From NCBI GenBank assembly GCA_017536545.1, contig JAFXHF010000003.1:1-53314 (forward strand): a stretch of 53,314 bases of DNA. The letters run 5' to 3'. This stretch comes from a bacterium. GTDB taxonomy: Bacteria; Cyanobacteriota; Vampirovibrionia; Gastranaerophilales; Gastranaerophilaceae. A program made the position numbers and the translations under genes. Below the pieces are notes generated by a model, which saw only the letters and a list, made by a program, of their open reading frames with translations, did no database searches and had not been told where the DNA came from. Below, in pieces: positions 42,191 through 50,744 of this stretch (the first letter of the stretch is position 1; each line of letters starts with the position of its first letter).

Positions 42191-43552
42191 ATGGCAACAC
42201 GAAGCATTATCGATTACAAAAAAACTTTGACTAAAGATGAAATTATTAAAATAGTCGAAGAAAACAACATTGAATTTATAAAACTTGAATTTTGCGACAT
42301 AAACGGAACAATGAAAAACTTATCAATTCCATCCGAGCAATTGGAAAGTGCAATGAATAATGAAATAATGCTTGATGGCTCTTCTATTAAAGGTTTTAGA
42401 AGTATTGAAACATCTGATATGTATTTTTATCCCGACCTTAAAACGTTTGCGATTATCCCTTGGAGAAGTGATGATGACACAAAGGTTGCAAGATTTATTT
42501 GTGATATTCATAACGCAGACGGTACTCCATTTGTTGGGTGTCCGAGATGCAACCTTAAAAAGATGATAGCTCGTGCTGAAAAATTAGGCTACACAATGAA
42601 CGTAGGGCCGGAGGCAGAATTTTTTATTTTTAAACAAGATGAAAACGGTTTTGCAACAACGGATACTTTTGATAAAGCCGGTTATTACAGTGCAGCTCCA
42701 GTCGATAAAGGCGAAAACCTAAGAAGAATAATGGTAAAAACTTTAAAAGAAATGGGATTTGAAGTTGAAGCAAGCCACCATGAGGTAGCACGAGGTCAGC
42801 ATGAAATTGATTTTAAATATGCAGACGCTTTAACTACTGCCGATAATATTATGACTTTTAAATACGCAGTAACTGCAATTGCTGAACAAAATGGCGCAGT
42901 TGCTTCGTTTATGCCAAAACCGATATTTGGTATAAACGGTTCAGGCATGCATTGCAACATTTCCCTATTTAAAGACGGTAAAAATTTATTCTTTGATTCT
43001 GAAAAAACTTATCAATTATCAAAAGAGGCATTGTATTCAATAGGAGGATTACTAAAACACGTTAAATCTTTTACGGCTATAACAAATCCAATTATAAACA
43101 GTTACAAAAGACTAGTTCCCGGATATGAAGCTCCTGTGTATTTAGCATGGAGTTTGGCAAATAGGTCTGCTCTAATCAGAGTTCCTGCTAAACGAGGCAA
43201 TTCAACTCGTGTTGAGCTTCGCTCACCAGACCCGAGTTGTAATCCTTATTTAGCTTTAGCTGTCATATTGGGTGCAATTTTAGACGGTGTTGAAAATAAA
43301 ATTGAACCACCATTACAAGTTGAAGAAAATATTTATCAAATGACAAGAAAAGAAAGAAAAAGAGCTAAAATTGATTCACTACCTGCAAGTTTAGTTGAAG
43401 CATTGGATTTATTAGACGATGATGAAATTATAAAAGATGCTTTAGGTAATCATATTTACAATGAATTTATTTCAGCCAAAGAAAAAGAATGTGATAAATT
43501 TAGAACTTATGTAACACCGCTTGAAGTTGATATGTACTTGAATATGCAATAA
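42191..43552 (+). CDS. glnA: Glutamine synthetase, type I
   Basis: Makes glutamine from glutamate, ammonia and ATP. 453 residues, short GSI type. Active-site regions: LDGSSIKGF, VGPEAEFFIFK with a metal-binding Glu, GQHEIDFKYADALTTADNIM, NGSGMHCNISLF, and the ATP/glutamate region NRSALIRVPAKRGNSTRVEL. No NLY adenylylation motif is seen near the C terminus (SLPASLVEALDLLDDDEII), so it resembles the Bacillus-type GSI-alpha and is probably regulated by other means. It opens the nitrogen block and is followed by a terminator. GGGAG lies upstream of the start. Confidence 0.96.
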   Translation: MATRSIIDYKKTLTKDEIIKIVEENNIEFIKLEFCDINGTMKNLSIPSEQLESAMNNEIMLDGSSIKGFRSIETSDMYFYPDLKTFAIIPWRSDDDTKVARFICDIHNADGTPFVGCPRCNLKKMIARAEKLGYTMNVGPEAEFFIFKQDENGFATTDTFDKAGYYSAAPVDKGENLRRIMVKTLKEMGFEVEASHHEVARGQHEIDFKYADALTTADNIMTFKYAVTAIAEQNGAVASFMPKPIFGINGSGMHCNISLFKDGKNLFFDSEKTYQLSKEALYSIGGLLKHVKSFTAITNPIINSYKRLVPGYEAPVYLAWSLANRSALIRVPAKRGNSTRVELRSPDPSCNPYLALAVILGAILDGVENKIEPPLQVEENIYQMTRKERKRAKIDSLPASLVEALDLLDDDEIIKDALGNHIYNEFISAKEKECDKFRTYVTPLEVDMYLNMQ

Positions 43553-43570
43553 TCCCGAGCCAAATGAGCT

Positions 43571-43592
43571 TAGAACTTCGTTCTTGGCGAAT
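43571..43592 (+). other. Imperfect hairpin after glnA
   Basis: AGAAC / GTTCT with a TTC loop, and outer GCCAA / TTGGC arms separated by a bulge on one side, located between the glnA stop and the terminator. Possibly an mRNA 3'-end element; nothing more can be said. Confidence 0.3.
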
Positions 43593-43610
43593 GCAAAGTA
43601 ATAGTTACAA

Positions 43611-43638
43611 AATAAAGGTGCGAAAATGCACCTTTATT
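43611..43638 (+). terminator. Rho-independent terminator after glnA
   Basis: Stem AATAAAGGTGC / GCACCTTTATT with a six-base loop, ending in T-rich sequence. It separates glnA from the decarboxylase gene at 43669. Confidence 0.8.
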
Positions 43639-43668
43639 AATAATGCAAGAAAATGGAGAAAATAAATT

Positions 43669-45312
43669 ATGTCAGAAATAACGGTTGTTGATTATTTAAT
43701 TAAAAGACTAGAAGAATTGGGAATAACAGATATATTTGGTTTGCCCGGAGATTTTAATTTTAATATTATTGAAGGAATTGAAAGAAATAAAAATACAAAT
43801 TGGATAGGTTGCACTAATGAACTTAACGCAGGCTACGTTGCCGATGGTTACGCAAGAGTTAAAGGATATGGAGCATTAGTTACAACTTTTGGGGTCGGTG
43901 AATTATCGGCAATTAATGCTATTGCGGGAAGTTTTGCCGAATATATTCCTGTTATCAAAATAGTTGGAACTCCCTCAACAAAAAATATTTCTCAAAAAAC
44001 TCTGCTGCATCATAACTTTGCAAATCCCGATTATTACGCATTTAAAAATACCTATTCAAATGTTGTTCAAACAACTGCTTATCTAAATGAAAAAAATGCT
44101 AAAACAGAAATAGATAGAGTTCTATCAATATTCATTAATGAAAAGAAACCTGTATATATAGCAATTCCTGAGGATATTTGCTCTGTAAAAATAAATGATA
44201 TCCCATGTATTCAAAAAATGACAAGTAATCCCGATATGCTGGATAGAGTCATTGAGCATATTATAAAAATGCTATCAAAAGCAAAAAAACCTATTGTAAT
44301 AGCAGATATTTTAGCTGAAAGATTTGAAGCACATGATAATCTTATAAATTTTCTTAAGAAATCTCAATATCCTGCAGTTAATTTATTAATGGGAAAAGGG
44401 TTATTAAATTGGGACTATAAAGGTTATTTAGGAACATATTTGGGTAAATACGGTAATAAAATTGCATACAATACGGTTAATAATTCTGATTGTGTTATAA
44501 CTATAGGCGCAATTTATAGCGACTTAAATACTTTCGGTTTTGATTATAATTTTGAACCAACGTCAATGATTGATATAGAAGGCACTTATACAACGGTTGA
44601 ATATATAAGATATGATAATGTTTTAATGAAAGATGTATTATCAAAACTTTCAAAAATCGTGCCCGCATATAAAAATGAATATCCTGAAGTTTTGCCTCAA
44701 AATTTAATTAAAGAAACGGGAGAAAATAAACCGTTAGAATCTAAGTTTATATATTCAAAGATACAAGATTTTATAAAAGAAGATGATATAATATTTTCTG
44801 AAACAGGTCTTGTTGAATTTGGCTTTGCTACGTTGGAATTACCCAAAGGTGCCCATTTATATAATCAAGTTTTATGGGGTTCTATCGGTTGGGCAACTCC
44901 TGCCGCTTTTGGTGCAACCATAGCAGAAAGGAATAAAAGGGTTATATTAGTAACAGGGGACGGATCTCATCAACTAACAGCTCAGGAAGTAAGCTCTATG
45001 ATGCGATATGGTGTTAAACCTATTATTATCGTTATAAATAATTCAGGATATACAATTGAAAGAGCATTATGCAAAAATCCTATGGACTTATTCAATAATA
45101 TTGCTTCTTGGAATTATTCAAAACTCCCCGATGTATTTAACGGCAAATCATGGAGCATTAAGGTTGAAACAGAACAAGAACTGCATGAAGCATTAATTAA
45201 TGCAGAACAAGAACAAAAAGATAAATTATGCTATATAGAAATTTGTACAGATAAAATGGATATGCCAAAATTAGCGCAGGATTTAATTTCTAAATCTTTA
45301 GCAAAAGTTTAG
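43669..45312 (+). CDS. ThDP-dependent 2-oxo-acid decarboxylase (pyruvate/indolepyruvate decarboxylase family)
   Basis: 547 residues. Non-oxidative decarboxylase fold: the catalytic glutamate E51 in GCTNELNAGYVADGYAR, the paired histidines H114-H115 in TLLHHNF that mark the pyruvate/indolepyruvate/2-ketoacid decarboxylase group, and the ThDP/Mg motif VTGDGSHQL...VINNSGYTIE. These enzymes release CO2 from pyruvate or amino-acid-derived 2-oxo acids to give an aldehyde. GGAG lies 12 bases before the ATG. Its place between glnA and the glutamate synthase genes suggests a 2-oxo acid made by transamination, such as phenylpyruvate or branched-chain keto acids, but pyruvate cannot be excluded. Confidence 0.9.
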   Translation: MSEITVVDYLIKRLEELGITDIFGLPGDFNFNIIEGIERNKNTNWIGCTNELNAGYVADGYARVKGYGALVTTFGVGELSAINAIAGSFAEYIPVIKIVGTPSTKNISQKTLLHHNFANPDYYAFKNTYSNVVQTTAYLNEKNAKTEIDRVLSIFINEKKPVYIAIPEDICSVKINDIPCIQKMTSNPDMLDRVIEHIIKMLSKAKKPIVIADILAERFEAHDNLINFLKKSQYPAVNLLMGKGLLNWDYKGYLGTYLGKYGNKIAYNTVNNSDCVITIGAIYSDLNTFGFDYNFEPTSMIDIEGTYTTVEYIRYDNVLMKDVLSKLSKIVPAYKNEYPEVLPQNLIKETGENKPLESKFIYSKIQDFIKEDDIIFSETGLVEFGFATLELPKGAHLYNQVLWGSIGWATPAAFGATIAERNKRVILVTGDGSHQLTAQEVSSMMRYGVKPIIIVINNSGYTIERALCKNPMDLFNNIASWNYSKLPDVFNGKSWSIKVETEQELHEALINAEQEQKDKLCYIEICTDKMDMPKLAQDLISKSLAKV

Positions 45313-45329
45313 AAGTAAAAAAGATAGAA

Positions 45330-47654
45330 TTATTTATTTTCTTCCATTTCCCAAATACCGCAAGGGCATAGACCTGCACAAATTCCACAACCTATACATT
45401 TGTTTGGGTCTGAAACGTATTCAAATTTGTTATCTTCATGTTCAACTCTCGATATTGCGTTTTGAGGGCAACTTTGTTTGCATAATCCGCAATCTCTGCA
45501 GTATCCACAAGACATGCAGCGATTTTGCTCATTGTCGCAATTTGATGAATAACATTCGTAATACTCTGATTTAATTCTTTTCGCAGGAATCAAATCTTTT
45601 TCCTTAATTGGAGTTAATTCTTCATTGTTTAGAAATTTAATAATATTTTCAGCTGCATGTTTTCCGTCTGCTATCGCATTTGTAAATAATCCAGGTTTTA
45701 TGGCATCACCAATAGCGAAAACTTTAGGGTTCGGCGTTTGCATAAATTCGTTTATTTGAATTCTTGATTTTTCATCTAAATAATCTTTTGGTACAAAATC
45801 AAAGATGGGTCTATCTCCAACAGATATAATGACACTGTCAGCTTCTAAGAACCTTCCGTCTTTTAATAATACACCTTTGTCGGTTATTTTCTGCGTAAAA
45901 CAGGGGTATATTATTTTTGCGCCAAGTTTCTCTGCCGCTTTGATTTCTTTATCAAATGCAGAAGGCTCTTGAATATCTATTGTCGTAACGCTTTCAATAC
46001 CATCTTGTTTATAGACTTCTGTTATAACATCCATTGCAGCATTTCCGGCACCAATTACAACAACTTTTTTGCCTAAATTATATTTTTTGCCGTTTTTACA
46101 GTCTTTTAAAAAGTTTAGACCTTTGATTAATCTTTCATACCCTTCAAACGGTATTACAACGGGGTTATGTCCGCCTATTGCAAGTACAATGGCATCAAAA
46201 TCTTTTTCCAATTGATTAAACAGGTCGGGCGTTACTTTTGTTGAAGTATGAATTGTTACACCTGTACTTTTAAATCTTTCAAGCTCTGTTTCCAATATTT
46301 CTTTATGCAGTCTTTCAGTTGGTATTACTTGAGATAATTTTCCTCCGATTTTGTCATCCGCTTCAAACATTTCAACTTTATAACCATGTCTTAATAATTG
46401 CCAAGCGGCGGAAATGCCGGCCACACCCGAACCAATAATTGCAATACATTCTTTATGCGTAATTTCAACGGGATTCAGTTTTATATCTTTTGACAAAGAA
46501 CCGAGCATTTTGACATCCAGCGGTTCATCAAAATTTCCTCTTGAACAGTGGTTTAAACACAAATTAGGACAAACCTGACCACAAACACTTGCAGGGAAAG
46601 GGCTGTAATCTAAAACCAATTCAAGTGCTTCTTTAACACGTCCTGAGCGAAGAAGCGAAAATCTTTTTTGTGTCGGGATTTTAATGGGGCAATTGTATTC
46701 ACAAGGTGCTGAATACGCATAATTTTTCCAGTTCGGCTTACGCAATCTTGAAACACCAGTTTGAACCAAATCATACGATTTAAAATCATCCTGAATTAAA
46801 TCCGAAAATATTGAACCGCCAATTTCTTCAAACCATTTGTTTACTCTATATGTTTTTAAAGAAATATCATTGCATTTTTGCCTTTCTTCATAAGTTTTAG
46901 CAACTATCTTATGCCATATGGCAGGGGCAGATGTATCGGATTCTTGGTCAAAACTACATAGCTTGTCGCAGAATTCTTCTTTGTGAATTTCTGACAAAAA
47001 TGTTTTTAAACCTGTTCTTAAAAATTCCCTGTCGTTTTCATCTAAATCAAGTAAATAAACATCTTCAGAAAGATTTTTTATATTACCTCTGACATAAACA
47101 ATTCCGCCAACCATACCGACACAGGCTCTGTCACCCAAAACTGATGACAAATTTTCACAATTTAAACCACAAACAACGGCAATTCCGCCGCCCATAAATT
47201 CAAATGAAAAAGAACCTGTTGAACCTAATACCCAAAGTTCGGGAGCAACAAACTTGGGATCTTTTTTCATTAAAGCACCCGACCTTGTACCTACATTTCC
47301 GCCTATATAAATTTTTCCCGATGCTGCACAATGACCTGTCGTATCACCACTATCGCCGTTTACAACAATTTTAGCACCGCTGTTTAACCAACCTGTATCA
47401 GCAGGAGCAGAGCCTTCCACATAAATATTTGTGCCACTTGCTCCCATTGCACCAACTCGCTGACCTGGGTTTGTAACGTGAAAGTTTAAATTTTCACCAT
47501 TTTTAGACCAAACTGAACCTCCGATGTTATGTTGTCCGCAAGCACTTATCTCAAAATCGGTAATACCCTCGTCAATTGCATTCCAAATATCTTGCATTAA
47601 ATTCTGCGTAGAAGTTCTTTTGTCATTTTCAATTGTGTTTATTATTTTTTTCAT
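45330..47654 (-). CDS. gltD: Glutamate synthase: GXGXG domain fused to the small subunit GltD, with C-terminal ferredoxin
   Basis: 774 residues. The first ~240 residues are the GXGXG beta-helix domain of glutamate synthase (ACGQHNIGGSVWS, GNVGTRSGALMKKDPKF). Then comes the GltD-type small subunit: cysteine-rich CEYNCPIKIP and VCGQVCPNLCLNHC for Fe-S clusters, FAD-binding IIGSGVAGISAAWQLLRHGY and NAD(P)H-binding VVVIGAGNAAMDV. The C-terminal ~75 residues hold ferredoxin-like clusters (CMSCGYCRDCGLCKQSCP, CIGCGICAGLCPCG). It passes electrons from NAD(P)H to the FMN subunit encoded upstream. AAGGAAA precedes the start. The 3' end nearly meets the convergent decarboxylase gene. Confidence 0.9.
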   Translation of the reverse strand: MKKIINTIENDKRTSTQNLMQDIWNAIDEGITDFEISACGQHNIGGSVWSKNGENLNFHVTNPGQRVGAMGASGTNIYVEGSAPADTGWLNSGAKIVVNGDSGDTTGHCAASGKIYIGGNVGTRSGALMKKDPKFVAPELWVLGSTGSFSFEFMGGGIAVVCGLNCENLSSVLGDRACVGMVGGIVYVRGNIKNLSEDVYLLDLDENDREFLRTGLKTFLSEIHKEEFCDKLCSFDQESDTSAPAIWHKIVAKTYEERQKCNDISLKTYRVNKWFEEIGGSIFSDLIQDDFKSYDLVQTGVSRLRKPNWKNYAYSAPCEYNCPIKIPTQKRFSLLRSGRVKEALELVLDYSPFPASVCGQVCPNLCLNHCSRGNFDEPLDVKMLGSLSKDIKLNPVEITHKECIAIIGSGVAGISAAWQLLRHGYKVEMFEADDKIGGKLSQVIPTERLHKEILETELERFKSTGVTIHTSTKVTPDLFNQLEKDFDAIVLAIGGHNPVVIPFEGYERLIKGLNFLKDCKNGKKYNLGKKVVVIGAGNAAMDVITEVYKQDGIESVTTIDIQEPSAFDKEIKAAEKLGAKIIYPCFTQKITDKGVLLKDGRFLEADSVIISVGDRPIFDFVPKDYLDEKSRIQINEFMQTPNPKVFAIGDAIKPGLFTNAIADGKHAAENIIKFLNNEELTPIKEKDLIPAKRIKSEYYECYSSNCDNEQNRCMSCGYCRDCGLCKQSCPQNAISRVEHEDNKFEYVSDPNKCIGCGICAGLCPCGIWEMEENK

Positions 47655-47669
47655 TTTAATTTCCTTTTA

Positions 47670-47705
47670 CCCCTCACCCCAACCCTCTCCCACAAGGGGA
47701 GAGGG
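47670..47705. repeat. REP-like palindrome in the glutamate synthase operon
   Basis: CCCCTCACCCCAA followed by an inverted repeat CCCTCTCCC / GGGAGAGGG (47683-47691 and 47697-47705). Same core as 11696-11714. It sits in the 63-base gap between the FMN-subunit gene and the GXGXG-GltD gene, where it could alter relative mRNA levels. Confidence 0.65.
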
Positions 47706-47717
47706 AGAAGAATTAGT

Positions 47718-49373
47718 TTAGCAGGAGTATTGTATTTGAAGTCTTTCCGCAACATTTTTATCAACACAAACTAGAGCATCGGATCTTCCTATTGGCAAGG
47801 TTGAATTACCAACCGGTGCAAGAAGTTTTTTTAGTTCAATATCTGTTGCACAAATGTAATTAACTATATTTTCAGCTACTCTATCAACATCAAGTCGTTG
47901 CATAAGTTTAGGATTTTGAGTTGTAATTCCTATTGGGCATTTGCCTGTATTGCAACCGTTACACTTACCGAAATCATTTCCTACACACCCTGCAATTTGA
48001 AGTATCAATTTACCTATAAACACTCCGCTTGCACCTAAACATATCATTTTAAAAGTATCTGCCGCGAGGTTTCCGTTCATTCCTATTCCACCACCTGCAA
48101 AAATAGGGATTTGACCTTGTTTTCCCTGATGAACTGCTGCCAAGTAGCAATCTCTCAGTTTTGAAACAATCGGATGACCAGTATGGTTTAAAGAAATCTC
48201 GTGAGCTGCTCCCGTTCCGCCTGCGATACCGTCTATAAAGAATCCGCCAACGATATTATAGGGGTCTCGAAGAAGATTATTATATACGCTTACACTTGTT
48301 GATGATGCCGCAACCTTAATTGCAACAGGAACTTTAAATTTAAAAGCACAATTCATAGATAAAAACATCTTCTGAACACTTTCTTCTATCGAATAAAGTC
48401 CTTGATGGTTAGGAGGCGAAAGCAAATCCGCTTTAGGTACACCTCTGATTTCCTGAATAAGTTTTACATTCTTTTCTGCCATCAAGAGTCCGCCATCACC
48501 CGGTTTTGCTCCCTGACCGATTTTTATTAATATTCCAGCCGGATCTTCCTGCATATATGGCATAGAATTTATTATTCTGTTCCACCCAAAATGCCCTGAC
48601 GCAATTTGAAGTATCATATACTTCAGATATTTTGACCTTAAAAGTTTGTCAGGAATACCGCCTTCTCCGGTTGCCATTCTTATCGGGATTCCTTTAACTT
48701 CATTTAAGTAAGCAGTAGCTATTGCTATTGCCTCCCACATTCTTGGAGATAAAGCTCCTATTGACATATCAGAAAACATAATTGGGTATATAGATTTATT
48801 AACCGGTAGTTTTTCGCTTTTCTTTTCCTGTAATTCTCCGTTTACTACATCAAAATCAAGATTATCTGCACTAACAACTCTGCCTAAATTAGTTCTTAAA
48901 TCAAATGTATGACGAAGTGCATCAAGTGAAGGGTCAGTCATTTGAGAAATTCTTCCGACTTTAATTTTGTCTAATGTTCGCCCTTCTGTGTGCAAATTGC
49001 TTCTTCCGCCACGTTTTACGCTATTTGAAGTTTTTGCTCTGTATCTTGTTCCAAAGATTTCGGTTTGATTTCTAACTACTTTAATTGCGCCGTTTGGGCA
49101 AACTTTTGTGCAAATTCCACACCCTCTGCAAAAATTATTGGCGTCAATTACTTGTTTTATTACAGGGATTGCTTTTTGGTCCTCGTCGATTTGAAAGCCT
49201 TCTTCGTTGGAAATTGCTCTAACCTTTTTTCTTTTTTGAACATCAACTTTAATTGCGCCAAAAGAACAGGCCGCAACACAATGTCCGCAGAGCATACATC
49301 TATCACTATCGTATTCAATAATCCATGGCAAGTCATCTTTTGAAATACTGTTTATATTAATTTCTTCTGTCAT
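47718..49373 (-). CDS. gltB: Glutamate synthase FMN-binding domain subunit (GltB central domain) with N-terminal ferredoxin
   Basis: 551 residues. Two N-terminal [4Fe-4S] motifs, CMLCGHCVAACSFGA (residues ~27-41) and CRGCGICTKVCPNGA (~83-97). Then the FMN barrel of glutamate synthase: TGEGGIPDKLLRSKYLKYMI, IKIGQGAKPGDGGLLMAEKN, VGGFFIDGIAGGTGAAHE, and the 3Fe-4S cysteines in CNGCNTGKCPIG. Performs 2-oxoglutarate amination to glutamate with ammonia delivered from the glutaminase subunit. Overlaps the upstream gene by ATGA. Archaeal-type split arrangement. Confidence 0.92.
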   Translation of the reverse strand: MTEEININSISKDDLPWIIEYDSDRCMLCGHCVAACSFGAIKVDVQKRKKVRAISNEEGFQIDEDQKAIPVIKQVIDANNFCRGCGICTKVCPNGAIKVVRNQTEIFGTRYRAKTSNSVKRGGRSNLHTEGRTLDKIKVGRISQMTDPSLDALRHTFDLRTNLGRVVSADNLDFDVVNGELQEKKSEKLPVNKSIYPIMFSDMSIGALSPRMWEAIAIATAYLNEVKGIPIRMATGEGGIPDKLLRSKYLKYMILQIASGHFGWNRIINSMPYMQEDPAGILIKIGQGAKPGDGGLLMAEKNVKLIQEIRGVPKADLLSPPNHQGLYSIEESVQKMFLSMNCAFKFKVPVAIKVAASSTSVSVYNNLLRDPYNIVGGFFIDGIAGGTGAAHEISLNHTGHPIVSKLRDCYLAAVHQGKQGQIPIFAGGGIGMNGNLAADTFKMICLGASGVFIGKLILQIAGCVGNDFGKCNGCNTGKCPIGITTQNPKLMQRLDVDRVAENIVNYICATDIELKKLLAPVGNSTLPIGRSDALVCVDKNVAERLQIQYSC

Positions 49374-50476
49374 TGAGCAATCCTTTGAATATTTAAATCA
49401 TTATCCACAACGACAAGTTCTCTTTCGTTTGTGTAAATGTCTTTAGCAATATCTCTATCGGGTAATATTTCATTAGCCCCTGTTACTTCGCTTGTCATAA
49501 TGACAATATCTTTGTCTTTGCAGATAACGGTAGGTCTTAATTTTTTTGAATCTATTACATTAAACATTGTTCCGTCAGGTAAAACTCCAATAGTTGTATT
49601 AGGTCCGTTGATTTCTAAATTTTGCAAAGATGATTTGATTCTTTCCAGTACATTTTTGTTGTCACGTTTTTCCATTTCATCAAACGGAAGCGGTGTTAAA
49701 ACGTGCTTATAATATTTTAGTGGCCACTTTAAAATTTTATGAATATAATGAAGTGTGTATAAAAAGCATTGTGAATCACTTTCAAAACCAATGTAACCTT
49801 TATGAAGTTTTTCCTGCATAAGTTTATTTTTTTCATAAAAAGTATTTTCACCATTTGTTAAAGTGGTATAACCCTGCAAGAAAAATGGGTGTGCCGCGTA
49901 TCTGACAATGTCATAATTTGTATTTTGCCTGCATTGTGCCGCTATAATCTTTGCTTTTAGATTAACTTCCTCACTCCAGAGATTAAAATATGTACCAATA
50001 TCATTTGGATCTCCTATTTCTTTTAGGGAAATGACATCAGGATAAAAAGAATATACAAAACCTTCTTCATTTTTTTCTAAATATGCTCTTAATTTTAATC
50101 TTGTATCAAGAAGTAACTCCTCTTTTTCTTCTTGAGTTGCATTTTTATAAGTTTTCGGATATTGAAACACCTCAAAAACATAGTTTGGCATTGTTTCTAT
50201 TCTTAATGATTTATCCGGATAAACTTCCGGATTGTATTGAAAAATACGAACAAAACCAGTTTTGTGAAGCAAGTCTTCAGCGTACTTCATGCCTTCATCT
50301 GTAACTGCCATAGATAAAATTGGCAAATCCTTATAATTTTCAAAAATACCACCCAAATCCTGCATAATAAACGCAAAACCTGAATTATCATGTCCTTTTT
50401 GCTGAGAACGCATCAATTTTAAAGCAAGAGATGGATGTATATAATGTTTTGACTTGATTGAACCTATTCTGCACAT
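49370..50476 (-). CDS. Glutamate synthase glutaminase-domain subunit (class II amidotransferase)
   Basis: 368 residues. Starts MCRIGSIKSKHYIHPSLALK, with Cys2 as the N-terminal nucleophile of a class II glutamine amidotransferase after Met removal. SQQKGHDNSGFAF and the later GYIGFESDSQCFLY region support the fold. It releases ammonia from glutamine for the FMN subunit. The ATG at 50476 lies six bases after a -10 hexamer and has no ribosome-binding site, so the mRNA is predicted to be leaderless. First of the three-gene minus-strand operon. Confidence 0.87.
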   Translation of the reverse strand: MCRIGSIKSKHYIHPSLALKLMRSQQKGHDNSGFAFIMQDLGGIFENYKDLPILSMAVTDEGMKYAEDLLHKTGFVRIFQYNPEVYPDKSLRIETMPNYVFEVFQYPKTYKNATQEEKEELLLDTRLKLRAYLEKNEEGFVYSFYPDVISLKEIGDPNDIGTYFNLWSEEVNLKAKIIAAQCRQNTNYDIVRYAAHPFFLQGYTTLTNGENTFYEKNKLMQEKLHKGYIGFESDSQCFLYTLHYIHKILKWPLKYYKHVLTPLPFDEMEKRDNKNVLERIKSSLQNLEINGPNTTIGVLPDGTMFNVIDSKKLRPTVICKDKDIVIMTSEVTGANEILPDRDIAKDIYTNERELVVVDNDLNIQRIAQ

Positions 50477-50482
50477 AGTACA

Positions 50483-50511
50483 ATTATCTCTCAGGTACTA
50501 TATGCCGTCAA
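50483..50511 (-). promoter_or_regulatory. Promoter of the glutamate synthase operon, predicted leaderless
   Basis: Read on the minus strand: -35 TTGACG (50506-50511), 17-base spacer, -10 GATAAT (50483-50488), ending six bases before the ATG at 50476. The 268-base gap 50477-50744 is otherwise very AT-rich and carries the divergent nadE start. Confidence 0.75.
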
Positions 50512-50732
50512 TTTTAAGGGTTTATTAAGTTTTCTAAAGTTTTTTATTTTTAGATAATTTTTGGCAATTTTTCATCAAATTTCTGATATTTTAATTAAAA
50601 TTTTAGAAATTTTTGAAAATTTTAGTTAAAAATAACCTTAACTTCTACAAAATTTTCCAATAAATTACAGTATTTACAGTTGTTAATATTTTAATAAAAG
50701 AACCAATTTCTTAAAATCAAATAATTATTACA

Positions 50733-50738
50733 TATAAT
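50733..50738 (+). promoter_or_regulatory. -10 element of nadE, predicted leaderless
   Basis: TATAAT at 50733-50738, ending six bases before the ATG at 50745, in TTTCTTATG. A -35 is weak (TTAAAA at 50711-50716, 16-base spacer). No Shine-Dalgarno sequence. Confidence 0.6.
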
Positions 50739-50744
50739 TTTCTT

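Noticed and set aside
47524..47721. Small protein ending PSPQPSPTRGEGEELV
   Set aside because: This peptide is the translation of the REP-like palindrome and of antisense glutamate synthase sequence, a known kind of spurious ORF.
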